A stretch of 64,000 nt of DNA from a virus. Under the pieces are notes generated by a model that was not told the DNA's origin, did not search any database, and saw only the letters and a list, made by a program, of their open reading frames with translations. Numbering within the stretch: the first letter of the stretch is position 1; each line of letters opens with the position of its first letter. The stretch is from positions 34,595 to 98,594 of the IMG/VR virus record IMGVR_UViG_3300042894_005140, one strand, 5' to 3'. Positions 39,192 through 48,915 of the stretch are shown here, piece after piece. A program made the translations under genes and the position numbers.

Positions 39192-40949
39192 TTACGCTGG
39201 GAAAGTTGCTCCAGTAGGTAAGATGTTGAAATCCAAGTAAATGAATTCAGCTGTCTTAGTCGGCTGTAAGTAAATTTGACCAACCAATTGGTTTCTATCA
39301 ATTACATCAGGAGTGTTATTGCTATCATCCATTACTACTTTAAAAGCATACAAACCTTGACGTTGTTGAACTGATTCCAAATATGGGTTAACTTGGTTCA
39401 AGAAACTAGTACGAGTAGCAATTGTGTTCTGTTCAAATACCAAGTTTTGAGCAACTTGAGAAATGTAAGATTTAAGAGCAATTAACAAACGACGAACGTT
39501 TACACGATCCAAAGCGCTAGCTTTAGTTTGTAATGTTTTTTGTCCGTAAACTACAACTCCAGTTCCGGGGAAAGTAGCAATTGGGTTAACTTTATTTTGA
39601 TATAAAGTGTCGCGTTGTGATTGAGTCAATTTCTTTTCAGCTCTTACCACTGTGCTTAAACCACCTCTGTTAATACCTGCAGGTGCAAACCAAGGCTCTG
39701 ATACTGTATCATTGTAAGCATAAACACCACCAACCATAGTTGAAGCTGGTACCCAAACCAATTGAGCAGAATCTGGATCAACTGTTTGAACCCAAGGCCA
39801 GTATGAAGCAGCGTATGAAGTATTTTTAGCGTTAGCAGCTGAGGTAGCATCATTAACACTTGAACTAAAAGGTACTAAATCAGTTACATAAATAGCATCT
39901 CCACGATTTTGAGTGTTACTAATGATTGATGTTACTTGGGAAGCACCAATAGTAGCTGTATTAGCAAATAAACCAGGAGTTAACAATACATTGTATCTGT
40001 AGTCATCAGCATTAGCCATCAAACTAATCATATCACTGTAATCGCTGCCTGTTAAACCTTGAGTGTTAGTTGAAGCAACATCAATGTTATTATAATAATC
40101 AGCGCCTGAACCGAATAAATCACCAACAGCACCTATGAATGATCCACTTGCGTTAGCTGGAAGAGATCCGGTTAATGTTGATTTAGCTATACCGTTATTA
40201 TCAAAATAGAATGGTGTAGGAGTTTTAACACTTTGTACATACACGTATCTTGAATTGTTAGGATAGTCTCCAGTGATTGAAATTTGGTTATCTACAGAAT
40301 TGTAAGATTTTACTTGGTTACCAATTATTCTAGATACGAAATTAGGAGCGGTTGGGTCCATTGATAAGTTAGTCCAACTTTCTAATACAGTAATGTTATT
40401 TGTAGTGTCATCACCTTGACGAATAAACAAACTAAAAGTACCGTTAGCGGTATCTTGGTTTGCAATTTGCCATCTGATATTATCAGCTGAACCTGAAGCT
40501 GTTAATGATCCACTAGCATCTAATGAGCAAGAACTGTTCATTAATTTACCTTGTGAAATAGTATTTAATACTAAAGCTTCAGCTGCTGAGGCTGAGTTTA
40601 AAATAGATACTCCACCACCTGATCCACCAGTTACTGAACCTGTAGCGGTTGTAGCTGAAGTGAATGAACCACTCACTACTCGTGATACCAACAATGTCTC
40701 TCCACCGTTATTAAAATAGTTGAAAGCAGCAATTGAGGTGAAATAAGTGTAAACTTGGCTAGCACTTAAAAAAGTAGTACCAAATTTATTCTGATAATCA
40801 CTGTATGAAGTAACGATTGTAGGAATTTCTACAGGGCCTTTAACAGTAGGACCAATAAGAGCGGCTCCTACAGTTACTGGCTGTTGGGTGATAAATGACT
40901 GATCGTTTTCAAGTGCGAGTACGCCAGGGGATATTAAAGTTTCTGCCAT
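39192..40949 (-). CDS. gp18: contractile tail sheath protein (T4 gp18-like)
   Basis: 585 residues (T4 gp18 is 659). 'ISPGVLALENDQSFI', 'GAALIGPTVKGPVEIPTIVTSYSDYQNKFG' (in parts), 'TFPGTGVVVYGQKTL', 'DRVNVRRLLIALKSYIS' and 'VFEQNTIATRTSFLNQVNPYLESV' are the standard tail sheath segments. It forms the contractile outer layer, which settles the phage as a myovirus. It sits directly upstream of the tube gene, the usual order. Confidence 0.96.
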   Translation of the reverse strand: MAETLISPGVLALENDQSFITQQPVTVGAALIGPTVKGPVEIPTIVTSYSDYQNKFGTTFLSASQVYTYFTSIAAFNYFNNGGETLLVSRVVSGSFTSATTATGSVTGGSGGGVSILNSASAAEALVLNTISQGKLMNSSCSLDASGSLTASGSADNIRWQIANQDTANGTFSLFIRQGDDTTNNITVLESWTNLSMDPTAPNFVSRIIGNQVKSYNSVDNQISITGDYPNNSRYVYVQSVKTPTPFYFDNNGIAKSTLTGSLPANASGSFIGAVGDLFGSGADYYNNIDVASTNTQGLTGSDYSDMISLMANADDYRYNVLLTPGLFANTATIGASQVTSIISNTQNRGDAIYVTDLVPFSSSVNDATSAANAKNTSYAASYWPWVQTVDPDSAQLVWVPASTMVGGVYAYNDTVSEPWFAPAGINRGGLSTVVRAEKKLTQSQRDTLYQNKVNPIATFPGTGVVVYGQKTLQTKASALDRVNVRRLLIALKSYISQVAQNLVFEQNTIATRTSFLNQVNPYLESVQQRQGLYAFKVVMDDSNNTPDVIDRNQLVGQIYLQPTKTAEFIYLDFNILPTGATFPA

Positions 40950-40979
40950 GTTTTAAAAATTAATGATTTTTATTCTATG

Positions 40980-40987
40980 ATAAATAT
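40980..40987 (-). promoter_or_regulatory. late-type motif before the tail sheath gene
   Basis: Minus-strand ATATTTAT (within a short palindrome CTATGATATTTATCATAG) 30 bases before the ATG at 40949. Confidence 0.5.
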
Positions 40988-41004
40988 CATAGAAAAAATC
41001 AAAA

Positions 41005-41256
41005 TTAACCCACTACAGTAATTTCTCCCTTGTCCAAATCTATACTTCCGTTACCGTACTTAGATTGAAGAGTATTGTTTAATGTAGCTTCTGAGTTCAT
41101 AACTTCTACTAAAAGATTAGTTAATGTTTCTTTTTGTAAAGTTAATTCTTGGATTCTTATTTCAATAAAACCAAAATCAGCCATTAACTGTTCTCTTTTC
41201 ACTTTTAAATCCTTAATTGCTTGGATTTCTTCTTGTTCTAAAACTTTTGTTTCCAT
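41005..41256 (-). CDS. small coiled-coil virion-associated protein (paralog A)
   Basis: 83 residues. Heptad-rich helix to about residue 60, then 'LQSKYGNGSIDLDKGEI'. Same design as the gene at 62373-62651 (helix plus 'SDKYGAGTINIESGEF'). Such coiled-coil/'KYGxGxI' proteins recur in phage genomes without a known function. It is the gene immediately upstream of the sheath. Confidence 0.65.
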   Translation of the reverse strand: METKVLEQEEIQAIKDLKVKREQLMADFGFIEIRIQELTLQKETLTNLLVEVMNSEATLNNTLQSKYGNGSIDLDKGEITVVG

Positions 41257-41266
41257 ATGTTATTTT

Positions 41267-42043
41267 TTAAATATAAGTTCCAATAAATGTAAAATCAACA
41301 CCACCAGGAGCAGCACTTTCAAAAGTAATTGATGTATTATTACTTGTAAGAGCGGTCACCACTTGATTAGATTGAGATACTGCTAATCCTAAAAATAAAT
41401 TTTGATTTAATGTTTTGCCAGTTAAATCAACTGGGCTTACAGTTACTACAGCCTGATATGGAGGGGTTGTTGATGTTTTACCAGCTCCAGCAAACATTTT
41501 TAATATACCAGCTACTGCTACTACTGAACCACTAGGTACATAATAACTTGTATTACCTAAAGTTGAAGTAGATGTATCTGAAGTAGCAGCTGATACAGCA
41601 TTAGAGGCTGAAACAGCATAAGAAGCAGTTCCTGCTACACTACCAGATAATGAACCTGTAATAGAGGTAAATTTACCTACTGAGCCTGAAACTGTCATTC
41701 CGCCTAGTCCACCTAGCACATTAAGAGAAGGATTGTAGTAAGGACCGTTAGTACCATCCGCTGCTAATTGATAATAATCATCTAAAGCAGCTGTTGAGTT
41801 TTTAAATACTAATGTATATTCATTGTTTGTAGAAGCATTACTAGCTACAAATATTTTACTAGAAGAAACAGCATTAGTAAAAAAACCACTACCTGTAGTC
41901 GCTCCAGAGAATGCAAATGAACCAGATAATGTTATGGCGTATCCCTCAGTACCAGTAAATGCGTCAACTGATTGAGTTACTTGTCCGGGTAATATAACAT
42001 TACCGTTAGATATACCTGATGTAGAGAGGGTTTTTAATGCCAT
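41267..42043 (-). CDS. fibre-like virion protein
   Basis: 258 residues, Ser/Gly/Ala/Thr-rich. 'GKFTSITGSLSGSVAGTASYAVSASNAVSA' (in parts) is the 'SGSLxGTASYAxxAS' pattern found in trimeric fibre shafts of marine phages. N-terminal 'TEGYAITLSGSFAFSG' and C-terminal beta-rich parts suggest a small fibre or neck/whisker-like protein. Not assigned to a T4 gene. Confidence 0.65.
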   Translation of the reverse strand: MALKTLSTSGISNGNVILPGQVTQSVDAFTGTEGYAITLSGSFAFSGATTGSGFFTNAVSSSKIFVASNASTNNEYTLVFKNSTAALDDYYQLAADGTNGPYYNPSLNVLGGLGGMTVSGSVGKFTSITGSLSGSVAGTASYAVSASNAVSAATSDTSTSTLGNTSYYVPSGSVVAVAGILKMFAGAGKTSTTPPYQAVVTVSPVDLTGKTLNQNLFLGLAVSQSNQVVTALTSNNTSITFESAAPGGVDFTFIGTYI

Positions 42044-42049
42044 ATGTTA

Positions 42050-42057
42050 ATAAATAT
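42050..42057 (-). promoter_or_regulatory. late-type motif before the 258-residue fibre gene
   Basis: Minus-strand ATATTTAT ends 6 bases before the ATG at 42043, so a transcript from here would be leaderless. Confidence 0.45.
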
Positions 42058-42080
42058 ATGTTTTTTAGTTAAGTTTTAAA

Positions 42081-44450
42081 TTATAGTCCGAATCTTCCTT
42101 TGGTTGCATTATAGTTTTGAGCTATTTCGGTTGCAGATAATGCTCTGTTGTATATTCTAAAAGCAGCCATCTTATTAGGAGCTTTATCATAAGAGGGTGT
42201 TGTAACTGCAGAAAGCTGGTAAGCGTTTCCGGTCATTAATTCAAATGTAGAAGCTATATTCATAGTACTTGCTTGTTGAACTCCGTTAACAAACATTTTT
42301 ACAGTAGTGCCGTCATAAGTCATACTGTATAGTTTAAAAGTTGCTGAAGGATTTAGTAAGTCTGAAGTAATTTCTGAATAACCAGCTCCGGGATTAATAG
42401 CTATCCTAAATCTAGCAGAAGACGTGTTCCCTACAAGGCCTATAAACGTGTTTCCACTCATTACCAAATGTGGATATCCTCCAGTTGAATTACCTGTTAA
42501 TTTACAGTAGTATTCTAAAGTTACAGCACTGAGAACTGGTTTATTACCAGTAACGGAGTCATCAATTCCATCAAAGTCGATACAACCACCGCTATCAATG
42601 TTAAAGCTAGGTCCATTAATTAAAGTACCGTTATTAGCATTTCCGCTTAAATCAGTCCATGTTGTTCCTGTTCCGGGGTATGAATCTTTATTAGCTGAAT
42701 CTAAATTAATTATTAATCCGTTTGTTACTATTTGTTGGCCTTGGAATTTGTCTTTAGTTGCTTGATAGTTTTGTTGGACTTCTGATGCTGTGAGTGCTTT
42801 ACTATATATTCTAGTGTTTGCAATTTTTCCATTAAATTCATATCCTCCTGCTCCCGTAAATCTTGCAATATACAGAGGTACATTAGGTGTAGTGCCAGAA
42901 GATGTACCTGTTGTATTTTCCAGTACTCCATTTACATAAACTTTAGCTTGGTAATTTACACTAGCATCTACTGTTACAATAACATGAAACCAGGTATTAG
43001 GAGCTATTTGAGTAGTTGAAGGTAAATTAGTGTAAATCCATCCACTTCCATCTCCAAAATGTGAGTTAAAAAAACCATTTGATATTTCAAATCTAATTCC
43101 TAAATTCACATCTAGGATTACTTTTTGAGCTGTAGTATAAACATTAGGATTTAACCACATTTCTGTACTCCAATTAGATAATGATGGGAAATTAGATGTT
43201 ACAGCATAATCATCTACTCCATCAAAATTAATAATACCACCGTTTATATTATTAAAAGTAGGTCCGTTAGTCAATGTAGCACTAGCTACACTACCTGTTA
43301 AGTTATACCATGCTGTTCCTGATTTAGGATATGATACTAAATTATTAGCATCTACCATGAATACTAATCCATCTTGAACAATATTACTTTGGAAATAGTT
43401 TTGTTTAACTTCTGAAAGTGATAATGCTTTAGAATATATTTTAGAATTATTTATATTACCCTGTCTATAAGAATTATAAATATCACTTCCTATATAAGCT
43501 TTGGTAGCATTAGATGCTGTATAAGTTGTAATAGCAGAATTTGATGAGGCGATAGAAGTTCCGTTAACATATAAAGTCCCTGTGTACGATGCACCATTTT
43601 TACTCCATGTACCCACAACATGGAAAAATTTTCCTGTAGCTATATTTGTTGAAGTATAAGTAGTAGAAGAATCAATTAAGTAACTTTGAACAGTGGTATC
43701 TATCTGCCAATAAAAACTACCATTTTGTAATCCGTTTCTCCATTGACCTAAAGTTATATGAGCATAATTGCCTGATGGATAGTTTATGTCATTTACAGAC
43801 ATTAATGTATGATAAGCATTATCATTAGTTGTTGTACTACATAACATTTCGAATGTAATATCCTGATTATTAAAGGTAGTAGGAGCTATATTAGTTATAC
43901 TACACGTAACAAAATCATCAACACCATCTAAAAAAATAGTTCCTAAGGAAGAATTAAAAGTAGGACCGTTAATTAAAGAGCCGTTATTTCCAAAACCACT
44001 TGCGTCATACCAACTAGTTCCTGTTTGTGGATATGATGTAGGTTGATTAGCATCAACATACAAAACTAACTCATCAGCATCAATCCTAGGAATAGGATTA
44101 TCCGAGTTATTAATAAAGAAATTATTTGTTACAACCCAGTTATAAGCACTACCTGTTGTAGTAAAGTTTCTAGGAGAACCCGGTAATGTATTAGCGGCAT
44201 AAACAATATTTGCCGAACTGTTATTATAAGCCGGATAAAATAAAGGTTTACCTGCCGGTCCTCTACCTAAACTAGTTGAATTACCTATAAAGATAACATT
44301 GTTTTCTGCCGGTACTTCACTCATCCAAGATAGTCCTCCAAAACCTCCTCTGTAGTTACGCTGTTGTCCATCAACAACATATGAGATACTGTTTTCTTGT
44401 ATACTACCTGATACTGGTGTTCCGGGGTTATATGATACTGGTTGTGGCAT
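42081..44450 (-). CDS. adhesin/fibre with three LamG-like lectin domains (copy A)
   Basis: 789 residues. The N-terminal ~120 residues ('PVSYNPGTPVSGSIQENSISYVVDG' in parts) are shared in pattern with two other genes here and probably attach the protein to the particle. Three concanavalin/LamG-like domains follow (about 123-350, 355-575, 577-789). Each opens with 'xLVxxVDAxxxxSYPxTGTxWYDxSG..NNGxLxNGPTF', has 'FDGxDDYV', and closes with 'RIYSKALxxSEVxQNY'. This fold binds carbohydrates, so host-surface recognition is likely. Confidence 0.8.
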   Translation of the reverse strand: MPQPVSYNPGTPVSGSIQENSISYVVDGQQRNYRGGFGGLSWMSEVPAENNVIFIGNSTSLGRGPAGKPLFYPAYNNSSANIVYAANTLPGSPRNFTTTGSAYNWVVTNNFFINNSDNPIPRIDADELVLYVDANQPTSYPQTGTSWYDASGFGNNGSLINGPTFNSSLGTIFLDGVDDFVTCSITNIAPTTFNNQDITFEMLCSTTTNDNAYHTLMSVNDINYPSGNYAHITLGQWRNGLQNGSFYWQIDTTVQSYLIDSSTTYTSTNIATGKFFHVVGTWSKNGASYTGTLYVNGTSIASSNSAITTYTASNATKAYIGSDIYNSYRQGNINNSKIYSKALSLSEVKQNYFQSNIVQDGLVFMVDANNLVSYPKSGTAWYNLTGSVASATLTNGPTFNNINGGIINFDGVDDYAVTSNFPSLSNWSTEMWLNPNVYTTAQKVILDVNLGIRFEISNGFFNSHFGDGSGWIYTNLPSTTQIAPNTWFHVIVTVDASVNYQAKVYVNGVLENTTGTSSGTTPNVPLYIARFTGAGGYEFNGKIANTRIYSKALTASEVQQNYQATKDKFQGQQIVTNGLIINLDSANKDSYPGTGTTWTDLSGNANNGTLINGPSFNIDSGGCIDFDGIDDSVTGNKPVLSAVTLEYYCKLTGNSTGGYPHLVMSGNTFIGLVGNTSSARFRIAINPGAGYSEITSDLLNPSATFKLYSMTYDGTTVKMFVNGVQQASTMNIASTFELMTGNAYQLSAVTTPSYDKAPNKMAAFRIYNRALSATEIAQNYNATKGRFGL

Positions 44451-44456
44451 TTAGTT

Positions 44457-44708
44457 TTAGTAATATAAAGATCCAGTTATTATCCATTCTGGTTGAGAAA
44501 GAATAACTAAAGCTTCATTATAATTATAAGGACCTTGTTTGGTATTTAAAGCATTAACTGAAGAGGGTATCTCTCCAAGCCATCTGACTGTTGATAAGGA
44601 TTCATTTTGAGTTTTTCTAGTAGTAGATGGTGAAATTTCTTCTACTTGAGAATAATCAATAGTTCCTATTTCAGAAGTGTTAAATATTATATAAGTTGAT
44701 TCTTCCAT
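44457..44708 (-). CDS. small partner of LamG adhesin (copy A)
   Basis: 83 residues, paralog of 47124-47405: both contain 'xxIFNxxExxxIDxxQVxExSxxTxRK', 'SSVxALxTKxxxYxYxExLxILxxPEW'. It lies 6 bases before a large LamG gene, as its paralog does, so the pair behaves as a duplicated cassette. Possibly a fibre chaperone or adaptor; unknown. Confidence 0.65.
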   Translation of the reverse strand: MEESTYIIFNTSEIGTIDYSQVEEISPSTTRKTQNESLSTVRWLGEIPSSVNALNTKQGPYNYNEALVILSQPEWIITGSLYY

Positions 44709-44710
44709 AA

Positions 44711-47119
44711 TTAAACTCCATATTGAGATTTAATAGCATTATAATTTTGAGTTACTTCTGTTGATGATAAAGTTCGATTATATAACCGACATATTCCCAT
44801 CTTTCCAGCCCAAGCTGGCCTATCATCTGTGATTACTCCTCCTCCAATATCTAATCTTCCAGAACTGTATAATGTAATATTTGGAGTTGGAGAAACAGTA
44901 ACATTAACTATTAAATTATTATTTAAATAACATCTTAAATTACTTGATGAAGGATTGTAAGTTTCAACATAATGAAAATTATTTCCAAATCCTACATTGC
45001 TTGAAAAATTAGGAACCATTACATAATCATTACCAAAATAATATTTATATAAACCATCAGCTCCAACATTATAATATATACCGTTAGATTGATTGGGATT
45101 TTGTTGGCCATAAGCAAATAAATGCCAGTTATTGCCATTGTTTAGCATATTAGCTACAATCTCAATACTATAATTAGGATTTCCTGTAGGTAAGCTTGTA
45201 GTAGTATCTGTTCTAAAGAAGTAGTCAGTATCACTATTTGTAGGATTCCAATTAAACATACCTCCACCGGGTACTTGGTTCCAATTTATTTGTGAATTAC
45301 CATTAGTTCCACCGACAGGATTTTGTAACCATGCTACATTATTTCCATTTCCTGAAATATCATACCATGTTGTTCCTGTTCCTGGGTATGAATCTAAATT
45401 GTCTGCTTCTAAATTAAGTACTAATCCGTTTGTTACTGGGCCAGCTGGTGTTTCAAATCTGTATTGTTCAGCTTGATAGTTTTGGAGGATTTCGGATGCG
45501 GAGAGTGCTTTATTGTATATTTTAGTATTGGCTACAGTACCATCAAAATATCTTCCTGAGATATTTATTCTTCCAATATCTAATTGGACTGTAGTGTTAC
45601 TATTTGTATTTGCTCCAGCACCAGAGGATACTAAAACCCCATCAACATATATTTCAGCAGTTGTTGCTCCTGTTCTTTGACATGATATATGCCTCCAGGC
45701 TCCATTATTTACAGATGTTGTAGATATTAAAAACGCACCTCCATCCCAGCCAAAACCAACATATCTATTTGTAGGACTTAATTGAATCCATAATCCTGTA
45801 CCAGCTGCATCATCATATTTAGAAACAACTCCCATATAGTCACTTGAACTTTGATTAGAAGTTTTTATCCAACAAGAAACATTAAAGTTTCCTGTTCCAA
45901 AATCTAAACCTGTAGAACCAAAATTAACATAGTCATCTGTACCATCAAATACAATTGAACCACCATTGTTTATGTTAAAAGTAGGTCCATTAGTTAATGC
46001 ACCATTACCTACACTACCTGTTAAATTATACCACGCTGTTCCTGATTTAGGGTATGATACTATATTATTAGCATCTACAGCAAATACTAGACCGTCTGTG
46101 ACTATTGGTGCTCCAAAATAGTTTTGTTTGACTTGAGCTTCTGTTAAAGCTCTAGGATAAACTTGAGTGTTTGCTATACTTCCATTAAAGTGATATCCTG
46201 TAGTTGAACCATTATACCAACTACCAATTCTTTCACCGTTATTATTGACTTGGATTGTGGCATTATATGTTGTTGATAAAACATTAGTACCGTTGATATA
46301 CATTTTTGCAACACTACCATCATAAGTAACAATAGTGTTATACCATCTATTTGCTATAAAATAAGTTGAACTACCAACTTGGAAATCTTGCATTCCAATC
46401 CCATTAAACATAAACCTTAATTTAAAAGTAGGATTTTCAAAAAATAAAGCATATTGAGTATTCACATATCCTTTTTCAAATAAAAATCCATTTTGTGATG
46501 CTAATGCTGGAGAAAAAGTACTACTAACTGTAATACTGTCACTATTTAATGCTGTGTCATTAGGGAAGTTTACATAATCATCAGTACCGTCAAAAGCAAA
46601 ATATCCATTTGAATTCCATGTAGGACTATTAGTTAAAGTTCCATTTGTGCCTTTCCCACTTAAATCTCTCCAGTTAGTCCCTGTTTGTGGATATGAAGAC
46701 ATTTTAGAAGCATCTACATCAAATGCTAAACTATCAGCATCTACTCCCTCAAATGGATCATTTGACTCTAAAATAAAATAACCTCTAGCATTTATTAAAT
46801 CGTTTAATGCAACATTGGCATCAGAATAATTACCCGGTGAACCAGGTATACGATTAGCCGTATATAAAATAGCTGCCGAACCTGTTCCATTACAAGAATA
46901 AAACAATGGTACTGCTAGACTAGGATTACCTTCAAACCCTTGAGTATAAGTGTCTGTTACAAAAACAATTGGGGCAGCACCGTCTGCCGAAGGTACCCAT
47001 TTTTTAGAAGCAAAGGTAGTATAGTCCCTATTACCACTGTCTACAGTGTAATTAACATTACCTCCCCTGATGCTTCCTGATAAAGGACCAGAAGCATTAT
47101 ATGCTATAGGTCTAGACAT
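44711..47119 (-). CDS. adhesin/fibre with three LamG-like lectin domains (copy B)
   Basis: 802 residues with the same plan as the gene at 42081-44450: N-terminal module 'PIAYNASGPLSGSIRGGNVNYTVD' (in parts), then three LamG-like domains (about 125-335, 340-550, 560-802) with 'DGTDDYVNFG' and 'KIYNKALSASEILQNYQ' signatures. Likely arose by duplication of the cassette with divergence in the binding loops. A short gap to the partner gene on each side. Confidence 0.8.
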   Translation of the reverse strand: MSRPIAYNASGPLSGSIRGGNVNYTVDSGNRDYTTFASKKWVPSADGAAPIVFVTDTYTQGFEGNPSLAVPLFYSCNGTGSAAILYTANRIPGSPGNYSDANVALNDLINARGYFILESNDPFEGVDADSLAFDVDASKMSSYPQTGTNWRDLSGKGTNGTLTNSPTWNSNGYFAFDGTDDYVNFPNDTALNSDSITVSSTFSPALASQNGFLFEKGYVNTQYALFFENPTFKLRFMFNGIGMQDFQVGSSTYFIANRWYNTIVTYDGSVAKMYINGTNVLSTTYNATIQVNNNGERIGSWYNGSTTGYHFNGSIANTQVYPRALTEAQVKQNYFGAPIVTDGLVFAVDANNIVSYPKSGTAWYNLTGSVGNGALTNGPTFNINNGGSIVFDGTDDYVNFGSTGLDFGTGNFNVSCWIKTSNQSSSDYMGVVSKYDDAAGTGLWIQLSPTNRYVGFGWDGGAFLISTTSVNNGAWRHISCQRTGATTAEIYVDGVLVSSGAGANTNSNTTVQLDIGRINISGRYFDGTVANTKIYNKALSASEILQNYQAEQYRFETPAGPVTNGLVLNLEADNLDSYPGTGTTWYDISGNGNNVAWLQNPVGGTNGNSQINWNQVPGGGMFNWNPTNSDTDYFFRTDTTTSLPTGNPNYSIEIVANMLNNGNNWHLFAYGQQNPNQSNGIYYNVGADGLYKYYFGNDYVMVPNFSSNVGFGNNFHYVETYNPSSSNLRCYLNNNLIVNVTVSPTPNITLYSSGRLDIGGGVITDDRPAWAGKMGICRLYNRTLSSTEVTQNYNAIKSQYGV

Positions 47120-47123
47120 TTAA

Positions 47124-47405
47124 TTAAGCTGCTGAACCTGAAGGGAATGGATTAGGATCTGTCCATTCTGGAGTTGCTAAAATAGTTAAAATCTCATCGT
47201 ATGTGTATTCGATTGATTTTGTAGTTAAAGCAGCAACTGATGAAGGTTGAGGCATATCGTATTTAACGAATGTTTGAGTTTTATCAACTGATTTACGAAC
47301 TGTATCAATTGAGGTTTCATAGACTTGATTAAAGTCGATTAAAGGAAGTTCTGTAACGTTAAAAATTACAAAGCGTCTGTTTGCGTATTCTTCTTGTGTT
47401 GTCAT
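47124..47405 (-). CDS. small partner of LamG adhesin (copy B)
   Basis: 93 residues, paralog of 44457-44708 (shared 'IFNxxE', 'IDFNQVYETS', 'SSVAALTTKSIEYTYDEILTILATPEW'). It lies directly before LamG copy B. Preceded by a late motif at 47420-47427. Function unknown. Confidence 0.65.
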   Translation of the reverse strand: MTTQEEYANRRFVIFNVTELPLIDFNQVYETSIDTVRKSVDKTQTFVKYDMPQPSSVAALTTKSIEYTYDEILTILATPEWTDPNPFPSGSAA

Positions 47406-47419
47406 TTTATTATTTTGTT

Positions 47420-47427
47420 ATAAATAT
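47420..47427 (-). promoter_or_regulatory. late-type motif before the LamG cassette B
   Basis: Minus-strand ATATTTAT (followed by AACAAAA) 14 bases before the ATG at 47405; the same extended form as at the tube and chaperone genes. Confidence 0.5.
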
Positions 47428-47430
47428 TAA

Positions 47431-48915
47431 TTATAAACCAAATCTTGCTTTTTGTGCATTGTAGTTTTGAAGAACCTCAGCAGCTGATAGACCTCTACTA
47501 TAGACTCTTAAAGTAGATAAATTCCCTGGAAAGGCATAAGATGAATTTGAGCTAAACCCAGGACCATCAAAACTTGAATTTGTAGATGTTGCTGATGTTG
47601 AAGTTATTAGTTGTCCATTAATATATAATGAAGCTGTGCCTCCGGTTAGATTACCGGTGTATGATAATAAAAGTTGCCTCCAGGTACTGTCCCCAAGATT
47701 AATTGTATGAGTTAAACTTACAAATGTTCTTGTCCCATTAATAAAGTTCAAACAACGTAGTGTGTTAGGTGTATAATAAACAGCGTGACATCCTGGGGTG
47801 TCAATAGTACCTGTTCCATATTTTAGTAATTCAACTTGTTTATTGGTTGTTTGTTTGAACCACATTTCTAAAGTGCTTCCATTATTTAAAGTTCCCCCAG
47901 CTATTGTAACAAAATCATCACTACCATCAAATGTTAAAGTACCCCCATTTTGATAAGAATTAAACCCTATTCCATTAACTAACGTTCCATTATTACTATT
48001 CCCACTTACATCATTCCACAAATATGGTGTAAACGTTCCACTAGTGGTAAATGTATGGATTGTGTATCCGTTTAGGTATGTAATTGTACCTCCGGTTGCT
48101 GCTGGGAGACCTGGGTAACGTACTATAACTATGCCTGAGCCACCGTTACCACCACTTCCACCACCACCACCAGAGTTTCCTCCTCCGCCACCACCAGTAT
48201 TGGCAGTAGCAGCAAACCCATTTACATTAATTCCACCAGCACCATTACCTCCACCACCAAGTCCTCCTGTGCCTCCTGGTGGGTTTGGGTATGTTCCACC
48301 ACCTCCACCCCCTGCGTAATAAGTAGAGGTTCCTGAAATAGAATATGCATTTCCATTCCCACCATTACCAGCTGTACTCCCATTGGCATTTTGACCAGTT
48401 TGTCCAGCTCCACCACCACCACCAGCACCACCACTAGTAGTATTTGGGTCTCCTATACCACCGTTAAATCCTTGCCCAGCCGTTCCTAAACCGAAGATTG
48501 TACGTTCACTACTAACCCAACCTCCAGCTCCTCCTCCTGAGCCACCATTCTTTACAGGACCATAAACATAAGCTCCGGATCCATTAGCTCCTCCTCCACC
48601 TCCAATAGCAGTGAGTGAACCAAATACAGAATTATTTCCACTTGTACTTTGACCAGCAGGAGGTCCACCAGATCCACCAGCACCAACAGTTACAGTAATA
48701 GCAGCGGCATTAGTTAATTGATAAGCACTGTTATATATTAAACCACCAGCACCTCCGCCACCACCAAAGTCAAATCCACCTCCACCACCACCAGCAACAA
48801 CTAATACCTCAACATATGGAGGTTGTGAGCGAGTGTATGAATCCGGATCGCCTGCATCTAGGTTTAATACTAAACCATTTGTTACTATACCTTGTGGACC
48901 TTCAAATCTACTCAT
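47431..48915 (-). CDS. LamG adhesin carrying an inserted glycine-rich module
   Basis: 494 residues. It opens as a LamG domain ('GIVTNGLVLNLDAGDPDSY'). At about residue 31 a Gly-rich module is inserted, from 'PYVEVLVVAGGGGGG' through long polyglycine loops to 'GIVIVRYP...YTIHTFTTSGTFTP'. At about 299 the LamG domain resumes with 'LWNDVSGNSNNGTLVNG' and finishes 'RVYSRGLSAAEVLQNYNAQK'. The break point lies between the 'SY' and 'W.D.SG' of the intact LamG copies. Polyglycine loops are also used by T-even adhesin gp38 to bind receptors. The Gly module is the circularly permuted form of the one at the end of the 51565-54141 gene. Confidence 0.8.
   Translation of the reverse strand: MSRFEGPQGIVTNGLVLNLDAGDPDSYTRSQPPYVEVLVVAGGGGGGFDFGGGGGAGGLIYNSAYQLTNAAAITVTVGAGGSGGPPAGQSTSGNNSVFGSLTAIGGGGGANGSGAYVYGPVKNGGSGGGAGGWVSSERTIFGLGTAGQGFNGGIGDPNTTSGGAGGGGGAGQTGQNANGSTAGNGGNGNAYSISGTSTYYAGGGGGGTYPNPPGGTGGLGGGGNGAGGINVNGFAATANTGGGGGGNSGGGGGSGGNGGSGIVIVRYPGLPAATGGTITYLNGYTIHTFTTSGTFTPYLWNDVSGNSNNGTLVNGIGFNSYQNGGTLTFDGSDDFVTIAGGTLNNGSTLEMWFKQTTNKQVELLKYGTGTIDTPGCHAVYYTPNTLRCLNFINGTRTFVSLTHTINLGDSTWRQLLLSYTGNLTGGTASLYINGQLITSTSATSTNSSFDGPGFSSNSSYAFPGNLSTLRVYSRGLSAAEVLQNYNAQKARFGL

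Noticed and set aside
48131-48319. Plus-strand proline-rich open frame ('PPPLPPPPP...')
   Set aside because: It is the antisense of the polyglycine codons of the adhesin at 47431-48915. The same applies to all other plus-strand open frames: none has a family motif or a ribosome site and each lies opposite a real gene.
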